In this document: positions 1 to 13,570 of the stretch, piece after piece | How positions within the stretch are numbered: the first letter of the stretch is position 1 | Layout: the number at the start of each line of letters is the position of its first letter | Assembly (NCBI RefSeq): GCF_001522545.3 | Contig: NC_031772.1 | Location: 2,364,603-2,428,602 of the forward strand | Length of the DNA stretch: 64,000 bases | Reading direction: 5' to 3' | Source of the DNA: Parus major | Lineage: Eukaryota; Chordata; Aves; Passeriformes; Paridae | Notes under the pieces: generated by a model | The model's input: only the letters and a program-made list of their open reading frames with translations | The model's database searches: none | What the model was told of the DNA's origin: nothing | Translations under genes and position numbers: made by a program

Positions 1-599
1 TCAATTCAGGTTATGATTCTGGGAAACAGCACTGCTTATATCTGATGGCATCTGCAACATGGCCCAAGAATAATCTGAATTCCCTGCAATGCCCTTGCCA
101 CTGCTGCAGGAGGATAAACCTTATGCTCCACCTCAAAACTTACAAACCCATAATTATGAGTAATTAGGATGGATAGTCAGGGTAAGAGGCCACGGTTTGT
201 AATTCCCCTAAAGCAGCATGCTGGCCCTGTTGTGTTTTTTAGATCCCTTCATGACAACCTTGAGGAAGGACAGGCTGGAGGAGCAAACCTGCAGTGTCCC
301 CCCTCTCCACAGGACACCGGGGTTCCTCTCCCGCTCGTCCTCCCCAGGAGGACTCTCTCCTCCATCTGGCTGCAGCTCAGGAGGGTTTTCCTCTTGGAAA
401 CCCTCTCAAGCACAGCCTCCTTGATGGCTGCACAACAGCTTCCATCCAATTTCTCACAGCAGTTTTCTGTCAAGACCACTTTGTCAATCTGCCACCGAGT
501 ACCCTCAGAGGACCCACGGAGCTGCTCATCCCTTTGACAAAGGCTCCAAAAAAGTGTGAACACACGGAAAGGGCCGTGTTTGATTAACAACCCTGTGAT
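1..599. other. Unique intergenic DNA, no gene seen
   Basis: This stretch is non-repetitive and moderately AT-rich. Overlapping open frames occur at about 170-590 on both strands. They share the same bases, show no recognisable domain and have no splice or codon signature I can defend, so I treat them as chance frames. The local GC-rich patch at about 260-420 explains why stops are sparse. I see nothing else in it. Confidence 0.6.
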
Positions 600-1080
600 T
601 GCTGTAAAAATGAAATTTGAAAGGTAATAATTACATTTGTAATTACTTAGGTCTAAATCTCTTATGTTTCCTACTCCCTGTATTTCTGGGCAGCTGGAGC
701 AATGACTCATTAATAATAATAAAGTCATTTAACCCTGCAGGCACATTACAAGGAGAAAGATGTCATTTGTCACCAACGCAAATAGAACAATCACTGAAGG
801 ATACAGCAAGACCACTATTTCATATTTATTGCAAATGATAAAAGGGACATTTTGCACTCATTCTCGCCATGACATCCCAATCTGCTTTTTAATTATCAGC
901 AAACATAAGGGGACAGCATACAACATATGAGGGCCTACTAATAATGCATTGTCCTGCGGTGACATTTCCATAATCACTTTAAATCTACCCTATACATATG
1001 CACTAGTTAAAGCTTTCAGCTCTTGAAATCATACCCCCTAGTAAGGAATGAATTATCCTTTGCAGCCTGAGCACACAAAA
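600..1080. promoter_or_regulatory. Candidate conserved noncoding (enhancer-like) block
   Basis: The block is unique in the window, free of simple repeats, and dense in homeodomain-type TAAT/ATTA cores. The clearest is a perfect inverted pair at 628-645, where TAATTAC and GTAATTA are separated by ATTT. Further cores follow at about 710-720 and 890-900. Paired and paired-like homeodomain proteins are known to bind spaced inverted TAAT sites. That this block is a conserved enhancer is inference from composition only: AT-rich DNA yields TAAT motifs by chance, and I cannot align it to another genome. Confidence 0.25.
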
Positions 1081-2460
1081 GCAGAGTTTGAGGGTCTGAG
1101 AGCTGACATGTGCCTTGCTATTACTTTAAGTGATAAGGTTTGGCATTCTGTTGCACTTATAGTCAAACACAGTGTGACTTAAAAATAAATGCAATGGTAT
1201 TTTTTAGGCCAGGAACTTTGCAGTTGTAAATCTCACTGGCAATAGTTTAGACAAGGACCTCTGCAAGTCACTTAATTTTCCAGTCCTTTTCAGTGTTGTT
1301 CTGTTCTTTGCTTCCTCAAGAACTCTGCAAGAAGAACTCTGTCTTAGATAACACAAATATCTTTTTTTATGGGGAACTCAAGTAAGTTACTCAGCATTTA
1401 CTGGATTTTTAAAAAAGTATTACTGATAATGCTCTCTGTCTATGACATAAACTTCTGAGGAAAAGACTATTCTTTCCCTATATGATTATATTAAGAGACA
1501 TGAAACTTTGAGGAAAATTCAAGCAGAGGAATTTCTCCTGTTTCAATATGAAAGCAAATGAAAGGAAGTTTCAGGTAAATAATCTGAGTTTCAAATCCAT
1601 TAAGCCAGTACTTCAATTCCTTCCTGGCTTTGCTTATTCATCAGCATTTATCTAACCATCAGGCATGTAGGAAGACCGGAGAACAAACTTAACAATACGA
1701 AGTTATAACCTGTTATTGTGTGGGTTAGAAAGAAGGTAAGCAAACCTCCTAAATCTGTTTATATTTTCCCCAGGTACTACAACAATCTATAGAAAGACAT
1801 GCTTTCAAAAACTTAAATAAGTAGTGTTAAGAAATAAGACACATCAGGAAAGAGTAAAGTGCACAGAGTAAAATTCATATTTTCACTGTTAAGATAGTGA
1901 CAACACAGAAAAGCTTGTATGTGGAGTGAAATGTTTTGTCAAATTGAAAAATGGAAATAATAGGAACACTACAATTTTCACATCAATTTGAGGTAAAATG
2001 TTTTGAATTACAGTCATTTTAATCTTGTTTTATAAAGAAAATTACTTCAAATGGGTGATAATTTAAAACAGCATAATCCAAACTTCATTGTGCTCCAGTC
2101 AGGCATCGGAGTGTGGCTCCGAGTGATTTGAAGCAATCTTTGCACATCAGCTCCGAGCCTCATTCCGAGCAGACATTCAAACAAGAAAAAGGATTCCTGA
2201 AAACCACAGTTTCCATCAAAATCACTGATTGAGATGGCTCCAACTTCCTAATTTGGACTTCATAGGCATTGCTGGCACCTTCAGAAATTTGGGCAGCATC
2301 CTGATGAGGAAACACTGTCACAGTTTCCAGCCCTTTAACACTCCCTGGGTACCAGCTTCTCCCCTGAAGTCTTTCTGTATGATCATAAATTCCTCTTCTC
2401 ACTCACATGAACCTTCTCCAACTATTAAGAAGTTTTTTTTTGGCATCAAGGAGTTTTGCT
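1081..2460. other. Unique AT-rich DNA, nothing recognised
   Basis: Non-repetitive DNA with short A and T runs only. The open frames at about 2160-2460 lie on opposite strands of the same bases and match nothing I recognise. I see no transposon end, RNA gene or promoter signature. Confidence 0.6.
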
Positions 2461-2463
2461 GAC

Positions 2464-2508
2464 AATATATACATTTAAATATATATTTTTTATATATATA
2501 TATATATG
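2464..2508. repeat. AT dinucleotide-rich microsatellite
   Basis: Alternating T/A with interruptions, ending in an uninterrupted TA run at about 2490-2508. This is a simple slippage repeat. Confidence 0.8.
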
Positions 2509-2929
2509 TTCTCCAGAGTATTTTTCAATTAAAATCTAAAAATACTGGACTTTTAGCTAGCAGCATTACTAAACTTGCAGGGTTTTCTTTAAAACAGATT
2601 AATCTATCAGCCCCTGGACAATTGACAAATTATGGGGATAATTTAAGCCAGATCAGCACTTGACACAATTCTTTACAGAACATTTTCTCCTAGTGTGGAT
2701 AATTTTAAAAAGCCATTGTTAGGAAACAGCGATAGCTGTGATTATTCTGGAAGATTTTAGTGTCAGTGAGATCAGCCAAGAGAATGGAATTGAGCAGCTG
2801 CTGACAGCATTTTGTCAGCCCATTGCAACAGCTGTCAGGAAAGGTTCAGTGGCTGCAGCCATGAGGACTAGGAAACTTGAAAACAGGGTAGTTAATATTA
2901 ATTAACTTTTAAAAAAAATTAATGTATTG

Positions 2930-3004
2930 ATTTATTTATATTACATTGTATTAAATTATATTATATTATATAATATTACATTATATTATATTATATTATA
3001 TTAT
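2930..3004. repeat. TTATA-type pentanucleotide array at gap edge
   Basis: ATTAT/TTATA units repeat imperfectly and run directly into the N run. The array is cut by the assembly gap, so its true length is unknown. It is probably the reason the assembly broke here. Confidence 0.85.
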
Positions 3005-3495
3005 NNNNNNNNNNNNNNNNNNNNNNNNNNNNNNNNNNNNNNNNNNNNNNNNNNNNNNNNNNNNNNNNNNNNNNNNNNNNNNNNNNNNNNNNNNNNNNNN
3101 NNNNNNNNNNNNNNNNNNNNNNNNNNNNNNNNNNNNNNNNNNNNNNNNNNNNNNNNNNNNNNNNNNNNNNNNNNNNNNNNNNNNNNNNNNNNNNNNNNNN
3201 NNNNNNNNNNNNNNNNNNNNNNNNNNNNNNNNNNNNNNNNNNNNNNNNNNNNNNNNNNNNNNNNNNNNNNNNNNNNNNNNNNNNNNNNNNNNNNNNNNNN
3301 NNNNNNNNNNNNNNNNNNNNNNNNNNNNNNNNNNNNNNNNNNNNNNNNNNNNNNNNNNNNNNNNNNNNNNNNNNNNNNNNNNNNNNNNNNNNNNNNNNNN
3401 NNNNNNNNNNNNNNNNNNNNNNNNNNNNNNNNNNNNNNNNNNNNNNNNNNNNNNNNNNNNNNNNNNNNNNNNNNNNNNNNNNNNNNNNNNNNNNN
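3005..3495. other. Assembly gap (491 N)
   Basis: An uninterrupted run of N. Any reading frame drawn across it is meaningless. The right flank starts with unique sequence, so the TTATA array either ends inside the gap or is collapsed. Confidence 0.99.
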
Positions 3496-6400
3496 CCGGT
3501 TTTTATTAAGTTAAACTTCACGAGGTGTCCAATTGTTCATGAAATTAAACTTCATTACTTCAACGATGGAAATGTTTGAAAATGGAAATAAACACATCGG
3601 TTGATCTTTAAATTGTGTTTTTATAAACTCAATTATGTAAACACCTTCTCATAAGCACACACAGTCCATGTGTGTCTATGTAAGGATCCTGAGGAGAGAG
3701 ATAAATTTATTGACCTTCAAATTTCAGAGAGTAGGTGTCAAGTTTTGGCTCAGCCCTCCTCACATTCATATTTTTATACACTGAACCATAGCTGTCTTTG
3801 CAAAAAATGTAACTTTCACTTCTGTTTGATAAGCTTTGGCATGAATATTCCTAGGCTAATAAAAGCCTAACATATATTATTTAACAAGGTTAAAAACTAG
3901 CAATCAGACCTGTCAGGGAGCTCATCAGCTCCTTTAGTCTATAAGCCTCAATCAGCCATTTCTCTACTGCATGGGACAGAGGATCCCTCAGGATCAGATT
4001 TAAGAAAAATCAGTTTTTACAAAGTCACTAAAGCTCAGCATCCAGCATCCAGCAAAAATCTAGAAATCTAAGTTTCAAACAAGTTCTGAAATCCTGGTCA
4101 GGGCAGGCACACATTGAAGGTACCCAAACAAATCCCAGCAGTTCTTGTTAGGAGTGAAAGTTCTCGAACTAACCTAATCTCAAGTTCATAAGAGCAAACC
4201 CACTAAATCTCATCATTTATGCTTAGTTTTTAAGTACTACAGAAGGGATATTTTAAGTCTGGGTTAAGTGCTGCTCTGGCAGATGCCATATAGAAACTGT
4301 CACAGCTTTTGACACAGATTTCTTTTTGAGAGGGTCCAAACCTGAATTTCTGAAGCTGATGTTCCTTGAGCTTCAGCAAACTGCATTTCACAACCACCTT
4401 TCCTGCAGTTCCTGTGGATGGCAGGAGGAGTTTGAACTCAGCCTGTGTTCCAAAGGGCTGCTTTAAATCTTTCTATGTTTTTTAATTAACCATAGGATAT
4501 AAAAGGACCTAAATGAAAAGCTACCAGTCAATTGCTGACTAAGTGTTCACCAGCCTGTTATTGAACCTATTTCATCTATTTATTCCTTAATTCACCCATA
4601 GTCTAGAGATGTCATTAATATGCTCAAAGTTAATTTATTATCCTCTATTGCTTCCATGCAAGCCCATGTTAACAGAATAAATTCATCACAAATGACCAGA
4701 CTTAAAAAGGCAGATTTGGATTCTGACAGAGAATAATTTATCATGGCTGGGAAAAAGCCTCCCACTGCCTGGGCTGTTGGAATGCTGGAAGATGAAACTG
4801 GAATGACTGCAGAACTTCTGCAGAAGAGGACATGAAAGTCTCAGGGGGAAAACAAAGAAATAATAAACCCCTGATTCCAACTCCCCAAATAGGGAGGTTC
4901 CTGGCAATTTTTTTTCTCATTTTCACATTCACAGGTCTTTCCTCTTACCCACTGCACTGCCCTGAGATAGAAATAATTGTCAGGGCTCTGCTGGCCCTCG
5001 TTTGCACCCCCAGAGCTGGGACAGGGAGTGCCAGGGGAGCTCAGGGCTCTGCAGAAATTCTCCCGATGCTCTGGGGCCACAGACTGCTCATCAGCACAGC
5101 CATGCAGCACAGGGCCACACTAATTGATTTAATTCCTTATTTGCTGTCATTATCCCCGTGATAACAGCAGGTTTGGGGTGATCTGCTACTCTGGTAACCA
5201 CACTTGCTACGTCTCTATATATTATCTGAATTACAGAAGCAACTGGATATAACAGCATTTATAACGTGTTTCAGGTGCTGCTACAATAGAAAAAATCAAA
5301 TCCATTTTGTAGTTATAAGTCCATTATCCAGTGGAATTGGAAAGCACAAAGATACTGTCATGAATGTGGCAGCACTGTGATTGTAACAGGGGTTTGGAGA
5401 TTTATTGCAAAGCCCAGAAACACTTGAAATGAAACAACTGATCATGACATCATAGTCAATATTCTAACTATTATTATTTCAGCCAGTTATTGTTTTGTGC
5501 CCAGCTTCAGCACAGGGAGAATTTCCCCCTCCTCCACAGCAGTGGCTGCTGGAGGATGGACTTGGTTCCTTCTCTATCAGATTGTGACTCCATTTCCATC
5601 CCCCCATGGACTCGACTCCCAATTCTGCACCCACCAGAGCCCTGCTCCTGCTCTCTTACACTGGGTAAATATGCAGCTTCAGCACCTGAGTAACCAAATT
5701 TCCCCAGGGAAAAAGAGGGAAAAAACCCAGTGAGTAGCCCAGACCCATCCAGGAAATAAAAAACTCACTCAGCTCTGCCTAGATATTTTAAAGAGGATCT
5801 TATATATTGATATAACAATAAACATCAGTGCTCAAGTGTTTGTAAATATGTTGGCTTATCCACATGGCCCCTTCAGAGCATCCCAGCTCACTGTCCCCCT
5901 TCTCTCATATTCCAGAACCCAACCAAACTGTGCTTCCAAATGTGCTGCTATCAATATTTGGGTTTATTTTTTCTGATTCAAATATTTATTTACTCTGTGA
6001 ATGCCTTGAATGTAAGGCTTTAGTGAGGTGAAATACCAAGTGTCAGATCAGTACCTGGTGTCCCAATGAAGAACCTCAGTGCTAAAAGGGATCCAGCATT
6101 TCCCAGGAAAGCCCTGGAGAATTAGGAAGTGCAAACTCTGCAATATTAATTCAGCTCCCTTGTGTAAATCTGTTTTGATGCAAACTTTAATTAAATTATC
6201 ATATACTATTTTTCTCATAGGACCCTTGGGCCCAATTCAGAGAGTAAGTAGTTATTCAATATTTCTCTTATCTACTCTAGTCAGCATGTGGCCATACACC
6301 TTTTTAATTAATACTTTCAAAGCCTTGTGTTGAATGCAGATTTATTCATTTCCTCATGTACTCTGTTGTTTTCACAATCTAAAGCTTCATGAACATGAAT

Positions 6401-6560
6401 AATATCCCACCTGCATTATTTGTTTTATTGAGGACGTTTGCATTTGGGAAAGTGAAGAATTAAAAAAAAACTTGAACAAAATTATGCAGCCTCCATAATT
6501 CTATTATTTCTGGGTGCCCAACTTGAGACAGCTTAAACCATATTTTTACACTCTTGAGCA
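3496..6560. other. Unique intergenic DNA, no gene seen
   Basis: AT-rich DNA without recognisable repeats except a short GCATCCA duplication near 4038-4055. A slightly GC-richer patch at about 4980-5110 gives overlapping open frames on both strands; none shows a known domain. I see no RNA gene. Confidence 0.6.
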
Positions 6561-6567
6561 CTGGACA

Positions 6568-6596
6568 TTAAATTAAATTAAATTATATATATATGT
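6568..6596. repeat. TTAAA pentamer / AT microsatellite
   Basis: About three AATTA-type pentamers pass into an alternating AT run. A minor simple repeat. Confidence 0.75.
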
Positions 6597-9500
6597 AAAG
6601 TTTTCAGAGCATACCTGTTGGAGAAGGGGATGATGTCCTTGACACTCAAAGAAACCCAAATGACAAAATATGATAGCAAGAACTCAGTTTTCCCATTCCA
6701 CCAAACAGCTGTGTTGTCCATTTCAAAATGTACAACAAAATATAGGAATATTAAAGAACTGTCTTTCATTGTCATTACTAAATCTAACCAAAGAGAACAT
6801 CAAAAAAACATGAATACACTTTAAATAGCCTTCCCATGATGAGGAGCTCATTATTTTAATAAACTACTAAAAAATCAGAGAATTTTATGTGCTTTGCTGA
6901 TTTTTATGGTGCCAAAACTTTCCCAAAGATATGTCTTAAAATGTAACACTAACTGTAATGTAATAAAATGTAACGATTTCATAAAATTTTACGTGGTAAA
7001 CCAATTCTAGAAATTCCTCAAAGTGCTTCTCGGAATCAAACCTTAATTCATTTTTAAAACAGAGTGGACTATACTTACAACTGTTCCCACTGTAAAATCT
7101 CATTGTTTTTATGTAAGATAAAACAGATTGGCCCTTATGCAATGAGGAATTCATACCTACAGCAGTGTTTTTCAGAACCACGCTGCTATTACCCCTTTTT
7201 ATGATGAGTGATTTGTTTTGCAGCCTTTTTCCCCCTGTGTGTTTCTGCCAGGGGTTGTACCCTTTTCTCCCTAAGTTTTACAGACAGGCTGCAGTTTCCA
7301 GGCTAAAAACTTTCCTTGGGGAATGAGCTGAGTACAGAGACTGATCATGAAGAGAAGGGAACCATGCAGAAGAAAGCAGGAAATACTTTTGAGAGCAGCA
7401 AATCTGCTCTCCCTCTCTGGTTCCAGCACCATCATCAGCTGTGGCAAAGTGACTTTACAAAAGGTCATCATGAAGGGGGCAGAAAGTTCAGAATTTCCTC
7501 GTCCCCACAGCCCAGGGGAGCTCAGGGCAGGGACTCTGCAGCTCGGCTGGGCTGATGTGAAAACACTGAAGCTACAGCCACGTTATTCCAATTTCCTGGA
7601 TGAGCTCACACCCCTTTTCACAAGGAAGACCCTTCAGAGGAGCTAAGAAGCACAGAAAAATGGGTTAGAGCTCGGCATTTCCTGAGAGTAGAGATGAGAT
7701 CAATATAATTATGTACCAGAGTGTGTAAATGGGCTGGAGGACAGCTCCAAGGCAGGAGGAGAAGAAGGGGTGTCCAGCTCCCAACAAAAGAGCTTTGCAC
7801 TTGGCCCCTGTACTTGAAGAACAAGAGCTCTGGAGTGAATGGTCACATTCTCATGTTCCAGAGAAAAGAAGAGGGGAAAAAAGCAGAAATTAATATCTAT
7901 CCTTTCATGAAAGAGGAGAGGGAAGTGGGAGAAGCAAGGTGCACTCCACAGGAGTTCTGGTCCATCAGATTTTAATGCCAGGCTTTTCATGACAAGATTC
8001 CATCTTCACAAGTAACAAGGTGCTGGCCACCCCAGAGGGCCGTTCAGCAAACTGCATTTTCTAATTTGGACTCTAAGTACCCACTAGAAAGGCCATTTGT
8101 CCAAAGATTTTTAGATACAATTGCTTCAGAAGTTCCACAGGCTCACAGTCAGCGTCCTGAATGCAGCCTTCTCTCTCCAGCACAAAAACAACCCCCAAAA
8201 AACTGCTACAAAATGTTCACAACTAAAACACAACTAAAGTTAGAGCTCATAACTTTTGCTGGCTCTGCCAACCTGCCTGAAATGATAACTAAAAAGTGTC
8301 AAAAAAATGAAAATAAGTATTAAGAAAAGATTGGCCCGAGCACAGATTCAAGCACACATTCAAATCAAAGCTGATAATTGCTGTATTCCAGTCAATTAAT
8401 AGGGTGTTACAAGAAACTCTGGAAAAAGACCATAAATATCTGATACAGATTAAGAGTACGAGTGACTGTGAAATGATGCATTAAAGGAAAATAAGCTGTT
8501 CTAATAATTACCTTTCAGCCCATGCACTGGTTCAGAATTCCTACACTGCTAACTCTGGGATTCAGTATTTCCTCTTGTGACATGTATGGCAAATTCTGCC
8601 ACTCACCAGACCTGCACTGTTCATCACAGACACATTTTTTTTCTGGCCTGATTTATGCACAGCTTATCATATTACCAAAAATGGGTGGAGGAAAACAATT
8701 GGCTCCCTGAAGGGGTGGAATAGAAAAATTTTACATAAATTCAGATTTTTAAATAGCTGTGATACTTTGAATGGAGTGTGTGAGCCCTAGAGAATATGTT
8801 ACTTCTTGTAAATTATTGGTCCAGGATTCTTTACCTTCTGAAGAATATTTATTTTTAATTTTAGTTACTGCTTTAGCTTGTCCATTAGAAAGAATAAAAG
8901 AAAGAAGGAAAAAGCCACCTAAAAGGCACCTAAAATATATCTGGCATGAAGCAAAAGGTTTCATCAACCTTCTTTAAGCAAAGACTTGATCTTCATATTT
9001 TCTCCACTTCACACATGGAGAAATGTTCATTATATTCTCAAGAGACAAGCCTTTATGAACCTGATAACACTAAAATATTACCTTGCCAAATGGTTCACCA
9101 TAACACCACATTAAATGTGTTACACTGGCTTCTTATTTCCATGCCAAATGATCAATATCAAATTACTGAACGTGTTCTGTGGCTGGTGAAATAAATCTGC
9201 TCAGAGGACACTTTTGATTTCCACTCAGCCAAATCTGGCTGCCATCAAATATTAGACAAAATATGCCATGATATATTAAACAAGAATTATCTTTACATGT
9301 ATATATGTGTGTATATATATTTATAACAATTCAAACTACCCATGGTTTTCTAAAATTGGGTCAAAATCTCAACTCTTGAAATATATTTCAGTTCTGCTTC
9401 TGTACATGAATCCCAGTGACATTTCATGCCAATCATTGTGTGGATTTTCTGTCCTGAAACTTGGTGGATAAGTCACAAATTATGCTGGGGAGGAAGAAAT

Positions 9501-12500
9501 AGGTGAAATGAAAATATCTCTTGAAATCTGGGTTTTTAGTATGACATGTGGGGATTTATTTTTTTTTTGCACAGAAAAATGAGATGTTTAACAAAAAATT
9601 ATCTTAGTTATGTTAATTATCAATTTATCATAATTTTGAGAAGATCAGTGAGGATTGCTGGAGATGTGTTGTCAAGATGCAAAAATAACAGATAAAGGAA
9701 TAAAAATAAACTCATGGGAAGTGATTGGGATATTTCCTTAGCTACAATTTACTGACATTTTTTATGGCAAGTCTGCAATACTCAAAAGAATAATTTTCGA
9801 GTATTTAGGAGTCTATTTATAGGCAAGACTTTTCAGACTACTTTTCATAAACCCCTTTAGCACTGCTAAAACATTATTTTAATTTCATTTTTACTTCTAA
9901 GGAAGACACTGTGTCATTTCACAAGGTGCCTGATTACAGAAAGCACAGCAACACAGAAAATTGAAGCTGTATACATAATGAAAAGATTTCAGGTCACAAA
10001 ATCTAATTCACTGATTGTTTCTTTGCCTTTTTTTCCCCTCCTTGCCTCCTCTCCCCCTCTCAAACACCCAGTGCAGAGCTGGGCCTTTCTGTTTAGTCAG
10101 GAGCCAATTACAACTTCTCAGGAGCAGTTTTTTATCCCAAGGCAATTTGGTAATCTTACACTGATTAATTAAACCCGGGTCTCTAAACAAACTGCTAAAA
10201 CTCCTGTATCCAGAGCTTGCATATCTAATCCTGATAACAGGATAAGCAACGTGACTGTCAAAGTTCACCAAGAAATGAAAACAAGAACCCTGTGTTCATT
10301 CCTCTTTGTGGGGTTTCCAAACAAAGGCTATGTTGTACTTCTAGGTAGAAAATCTAATCTGCATTTAAATAGAATTTCTCCCAATAATAAACAAAAGCCT
10401 GAAGGAAAGGTTTTACAGCAAGTCTTGCTGCTGGTGCACAGTCTAACCCTTCTATCTCCATCTGTAATCCCTTCTACCCTGGTATATTAATTTCCTTGCC
10501 ACTTTATCAGGTTGGCAGAGCTCACATGAACAACAGTCACTCTGCACTTCCTCAACTTCCCTCAAAGCTCAGCCTAAAGCTGCTCAAATTTTGGGTGCTC
10601 AGCAGCTCAAGGCAAACTCACATTTATGAAAACAAAGAGAAGTTATTAACCCTGAGAGGGAGGAGAAGGATGGTCAGTGGCAGCACAGAAGCCCCCAAAA
10701 AAGAGGTTTAGGTTTAAAACAAGAGGATGTTAAACGCTGGGGATTAATTTTTAAAATCTTCTGGGACAGAGAGAAGTTTCCAGATGCTACTTTTGCTATT
10801 TAATATTTTATTCTTATGTTTAAAGGCAGCAGATTTGATACTACATAAATTACCCACCTCTCCTTCTTCTTTCCCTCAAAATTTACATATTTACTATTTA
10901 CATATTTCAGTGCAGAAATTAAAAGATACCCACACCCCCCCCCAAAAAAAATTCTGTTCTAAATTTAAAGACAATGAAGGAACTCATTATTAAATGAAAA
11001 GATACCTCAGAGGAAAATAAAAAAGGATAAAATTAGCATTCTAGATGAGAGTTGCCAGACTGTCAGATATAAAGAAAGTTAGTATGGGTATAATTAAATA
11101 ACTTATTTAATTCAGGCATTTCTGCTTTAATACAGGTCATTGCTAATTAGATAAATACCCACTAGATTTGTCTACCTGATTCCCACTTCACTCCTAATAT
11201 TGACAGACCATCAGCACATCAGCCTTTAAAATATTTTCTCACTGTAAGCCCAACAAATTTGACCTCTAGCTCTGTTGCATTATTAGATGTTGTTCTAAGC
11301 TGACTCGTTCTCGAAAGGGCCAAGGGGACCCGGCTGCCTTTGAACCAACACAGTTTGCAGTCACAGGGATCAGCTTGTTTACAGGACTCAACAATATAGA
11401 TTTTCATTTTTTTTCTGAAAACAGAGCTATAACTCACAATTTGTGATAGCCATTTTTTGATTTTGAGAGAGAGAGAGACAAGTTAGGAGTCAGTTTTCCT
11501 CCAGACTTCAGCACTTATTCACATTCAAGGAAGAAAAACAACAATATTAAGGATTCTGTAAAAGAACTTGATAAGCTCCTTTGGTAAGCAGAAAAAAAAA
11601 AAATCCCAAACCAATTACTCTCTGAAGGAAACATTCTCTTTATGAATCAAAGCTATGTGCCAATAAGTATTTCTTATTAAATAGAAGATTCTTGCTCTTC
11701 AGGGTAGGAGATGGACACTGCATAAATTGAGTAAGTGTTAAACTGAATGAGAAAACGGTTGTAGGCAGAGAAGAAATTGAATAAAAGGGGAAAAAAAACC
11801 CAACCAACCTTTCCACTTCACAGCTAAAGATAACAAGTTAAAATTAGAAAAGGACATACAGTAATCTTTTATTATTGATGGATTAATAATATATTTATTA
11901 GACACAAAATAAACTTTGCATCATTATAATGCCATAGGGACAATAAACTGCTTTGCAAAGTGCATGGGGAATATTTTAGCTACGGCTAGAGGCTTAAATA
12001 TTTCACCATTCTAGTGAAAAACACACAGGGATCCAGATGGAAAACAAAATCCTATGTAAGAGACAATCAAATCACAGCAAGAATAATTAAACCCCTGTTT
12101 TGTCTAACTGTAGAGTCAGCTATGGAGATGAATATTTGAAGTGTTCAGGTTTCCTGGCCTGTCTGGCAGACACAGGAACCTAGCAGAACTCACTTTGCTG
12201 CTGAAACCAAAGCTCAGCACAAACCTGGGCTCCCCTGATGGACAGCAAGTGAAGAGAGGGAGAGGAAAAACTTCAGGTGTTCCCTCATTTCTCATCTGGC
12301 AGAAGGGGCTCACATCTGCTCCTCCTTCTCTTTGTGGAAAGTGAATTTTCACACCACATTTGCTCTGCTTTGGCACCAAAGGCACTCAAGAATTGTCATG
12401 ACTGAAACCTGAGGACTTGCAGAAAGTGAAACCCAAAGATCAAGCACGATGTCACACTTAGAGAACATTTTATAGAGCTGCATTCCCCTCTGCCTCTGTG

Positions 12501-13160
12501 ATTTTTGCATCTTCAGGATTTGTGTTTTGAGGCTTTTTATCTCAATCCTCATAGGTAGAAGCCTCTTTTCAAAATGAAAGTCTTTCCAGATGATCAGAAA
12601 ACAGATCCTGATCAAATAGCACGAAAACAAAACACGAAAACTACTAACTAGAACCGAGAATCAGCAACTCAGCAAAATTATAAAATTGAGAGTGCAAAAG
12701 CCTTTGGCCTACACATAAATATTTTTTAAAGTCCTCCACATTATAATCTCTTAGAAAGCAAGTTTACTCACATAATAGCAAAGTTTCCTGGAGGTATTTT
12801 GTAATTTTTACTGAAAAAACTCCCCAGTACTACCAGTTTCTCCTTAAAGAGTCACACAATACAAATAAAGGCATTCATAAAGTCAATTAGAAGTCAAAAG
12901 TAAATAAGTGTTGAACCGAAGTAATTAAACTGTGCAATAGGAATGATTAATCCATGAGAGTTCACAGCAAAGGTAAAGCTCTGATCTGGCATGTACAGTG
13001 GAGAATAGATCTAAAAAACTCCCTAATTAGCTGAAATTAAGTGGTCACCTCCCTTAATTGGAAGGAAGAATGAATGCAAACTTCAAGAGAATAAATCCAG
13101 GTTTAAAGCAGGGAGGAGGCTCCTGCTCCCTCTGGCTCTGCCCCTGCCCCCAGATTTGGA
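6597..13160. other. Unique AT-rich DNA with minor simple repeats
   Basis: No gene recognised. Contents I can name: a TA/TG microsatellite at 9295-9325, a C9-A8 homopolymer junction at about 10935-10952, a GA run at about 11465-11479, and A runs at about 11589-11602. The block around 11860-12010 is unique and rich in ATTA motifs and could be regulatory, but I have no direct support. The open frames here are short and overlap on opposite strands. Confidence 0.6.
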
Positions 13161-13180
13161 TTCCATCTATCCCTGATGAT

Positions 13181-13570
13181 CCATCCCAGGCTGATCCATC
13201 CCAGGCTGATCCATCCCAGGCTGGTCCATCCCAGACTGGTCCATCCCTGTCTGTTCCATCCCTGTCTGTTCCATCCCTGTCTGTTCCATCCCTGTCTGGT
13301 CCATCCCAGACTGGTCCATCCCTGTCTGGTCCATCCCAAACTGGTCCATCCCAGACTGTTCCATCCCTGTCTGGTCCATCCCAAGCTGGTCCATCCCAAG
13401 CTGTTCCATCCCAGGCTGTCCCATCCCAGACTGATCCATCCCTGTCTGATCCATCCCTATCTGGTCCATCCCAGACTGGTCCATCCCTGTCTGGTCCATC
13501 CCTGTCTGGTCCATCCCAGACTGGTCCATCCCAAGCTGTTCCATCCCAGGCTGTCCCACCCCTGTCTGCC
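13181..13570. repeat. 15-bp minisatellite, 26 units
   Basis: Units begin CCATCCC and are exactly 15 bp throughout: I count 26 units with no length change, preceded by degenerate copies from about 13161 and followed by a truncated CCATC. Two main types alternate irregularly: CCATCCCAGACTGGT-like and CCATCCCTGTCTGGT-like, with GAT, GTT or GTC at the unit end. Because the period is a multiple of three and units lack stops, long frames stay open on both strands: about 207 and 154 codons on plus, and 217, 181 and 98 on minus. These encode monotonous five-residue repeats such as PSQTG or WDGPD. No gene structure surrounds them, so they are a by-product of the repeat and not a protein gene. Confidence 0.95.
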
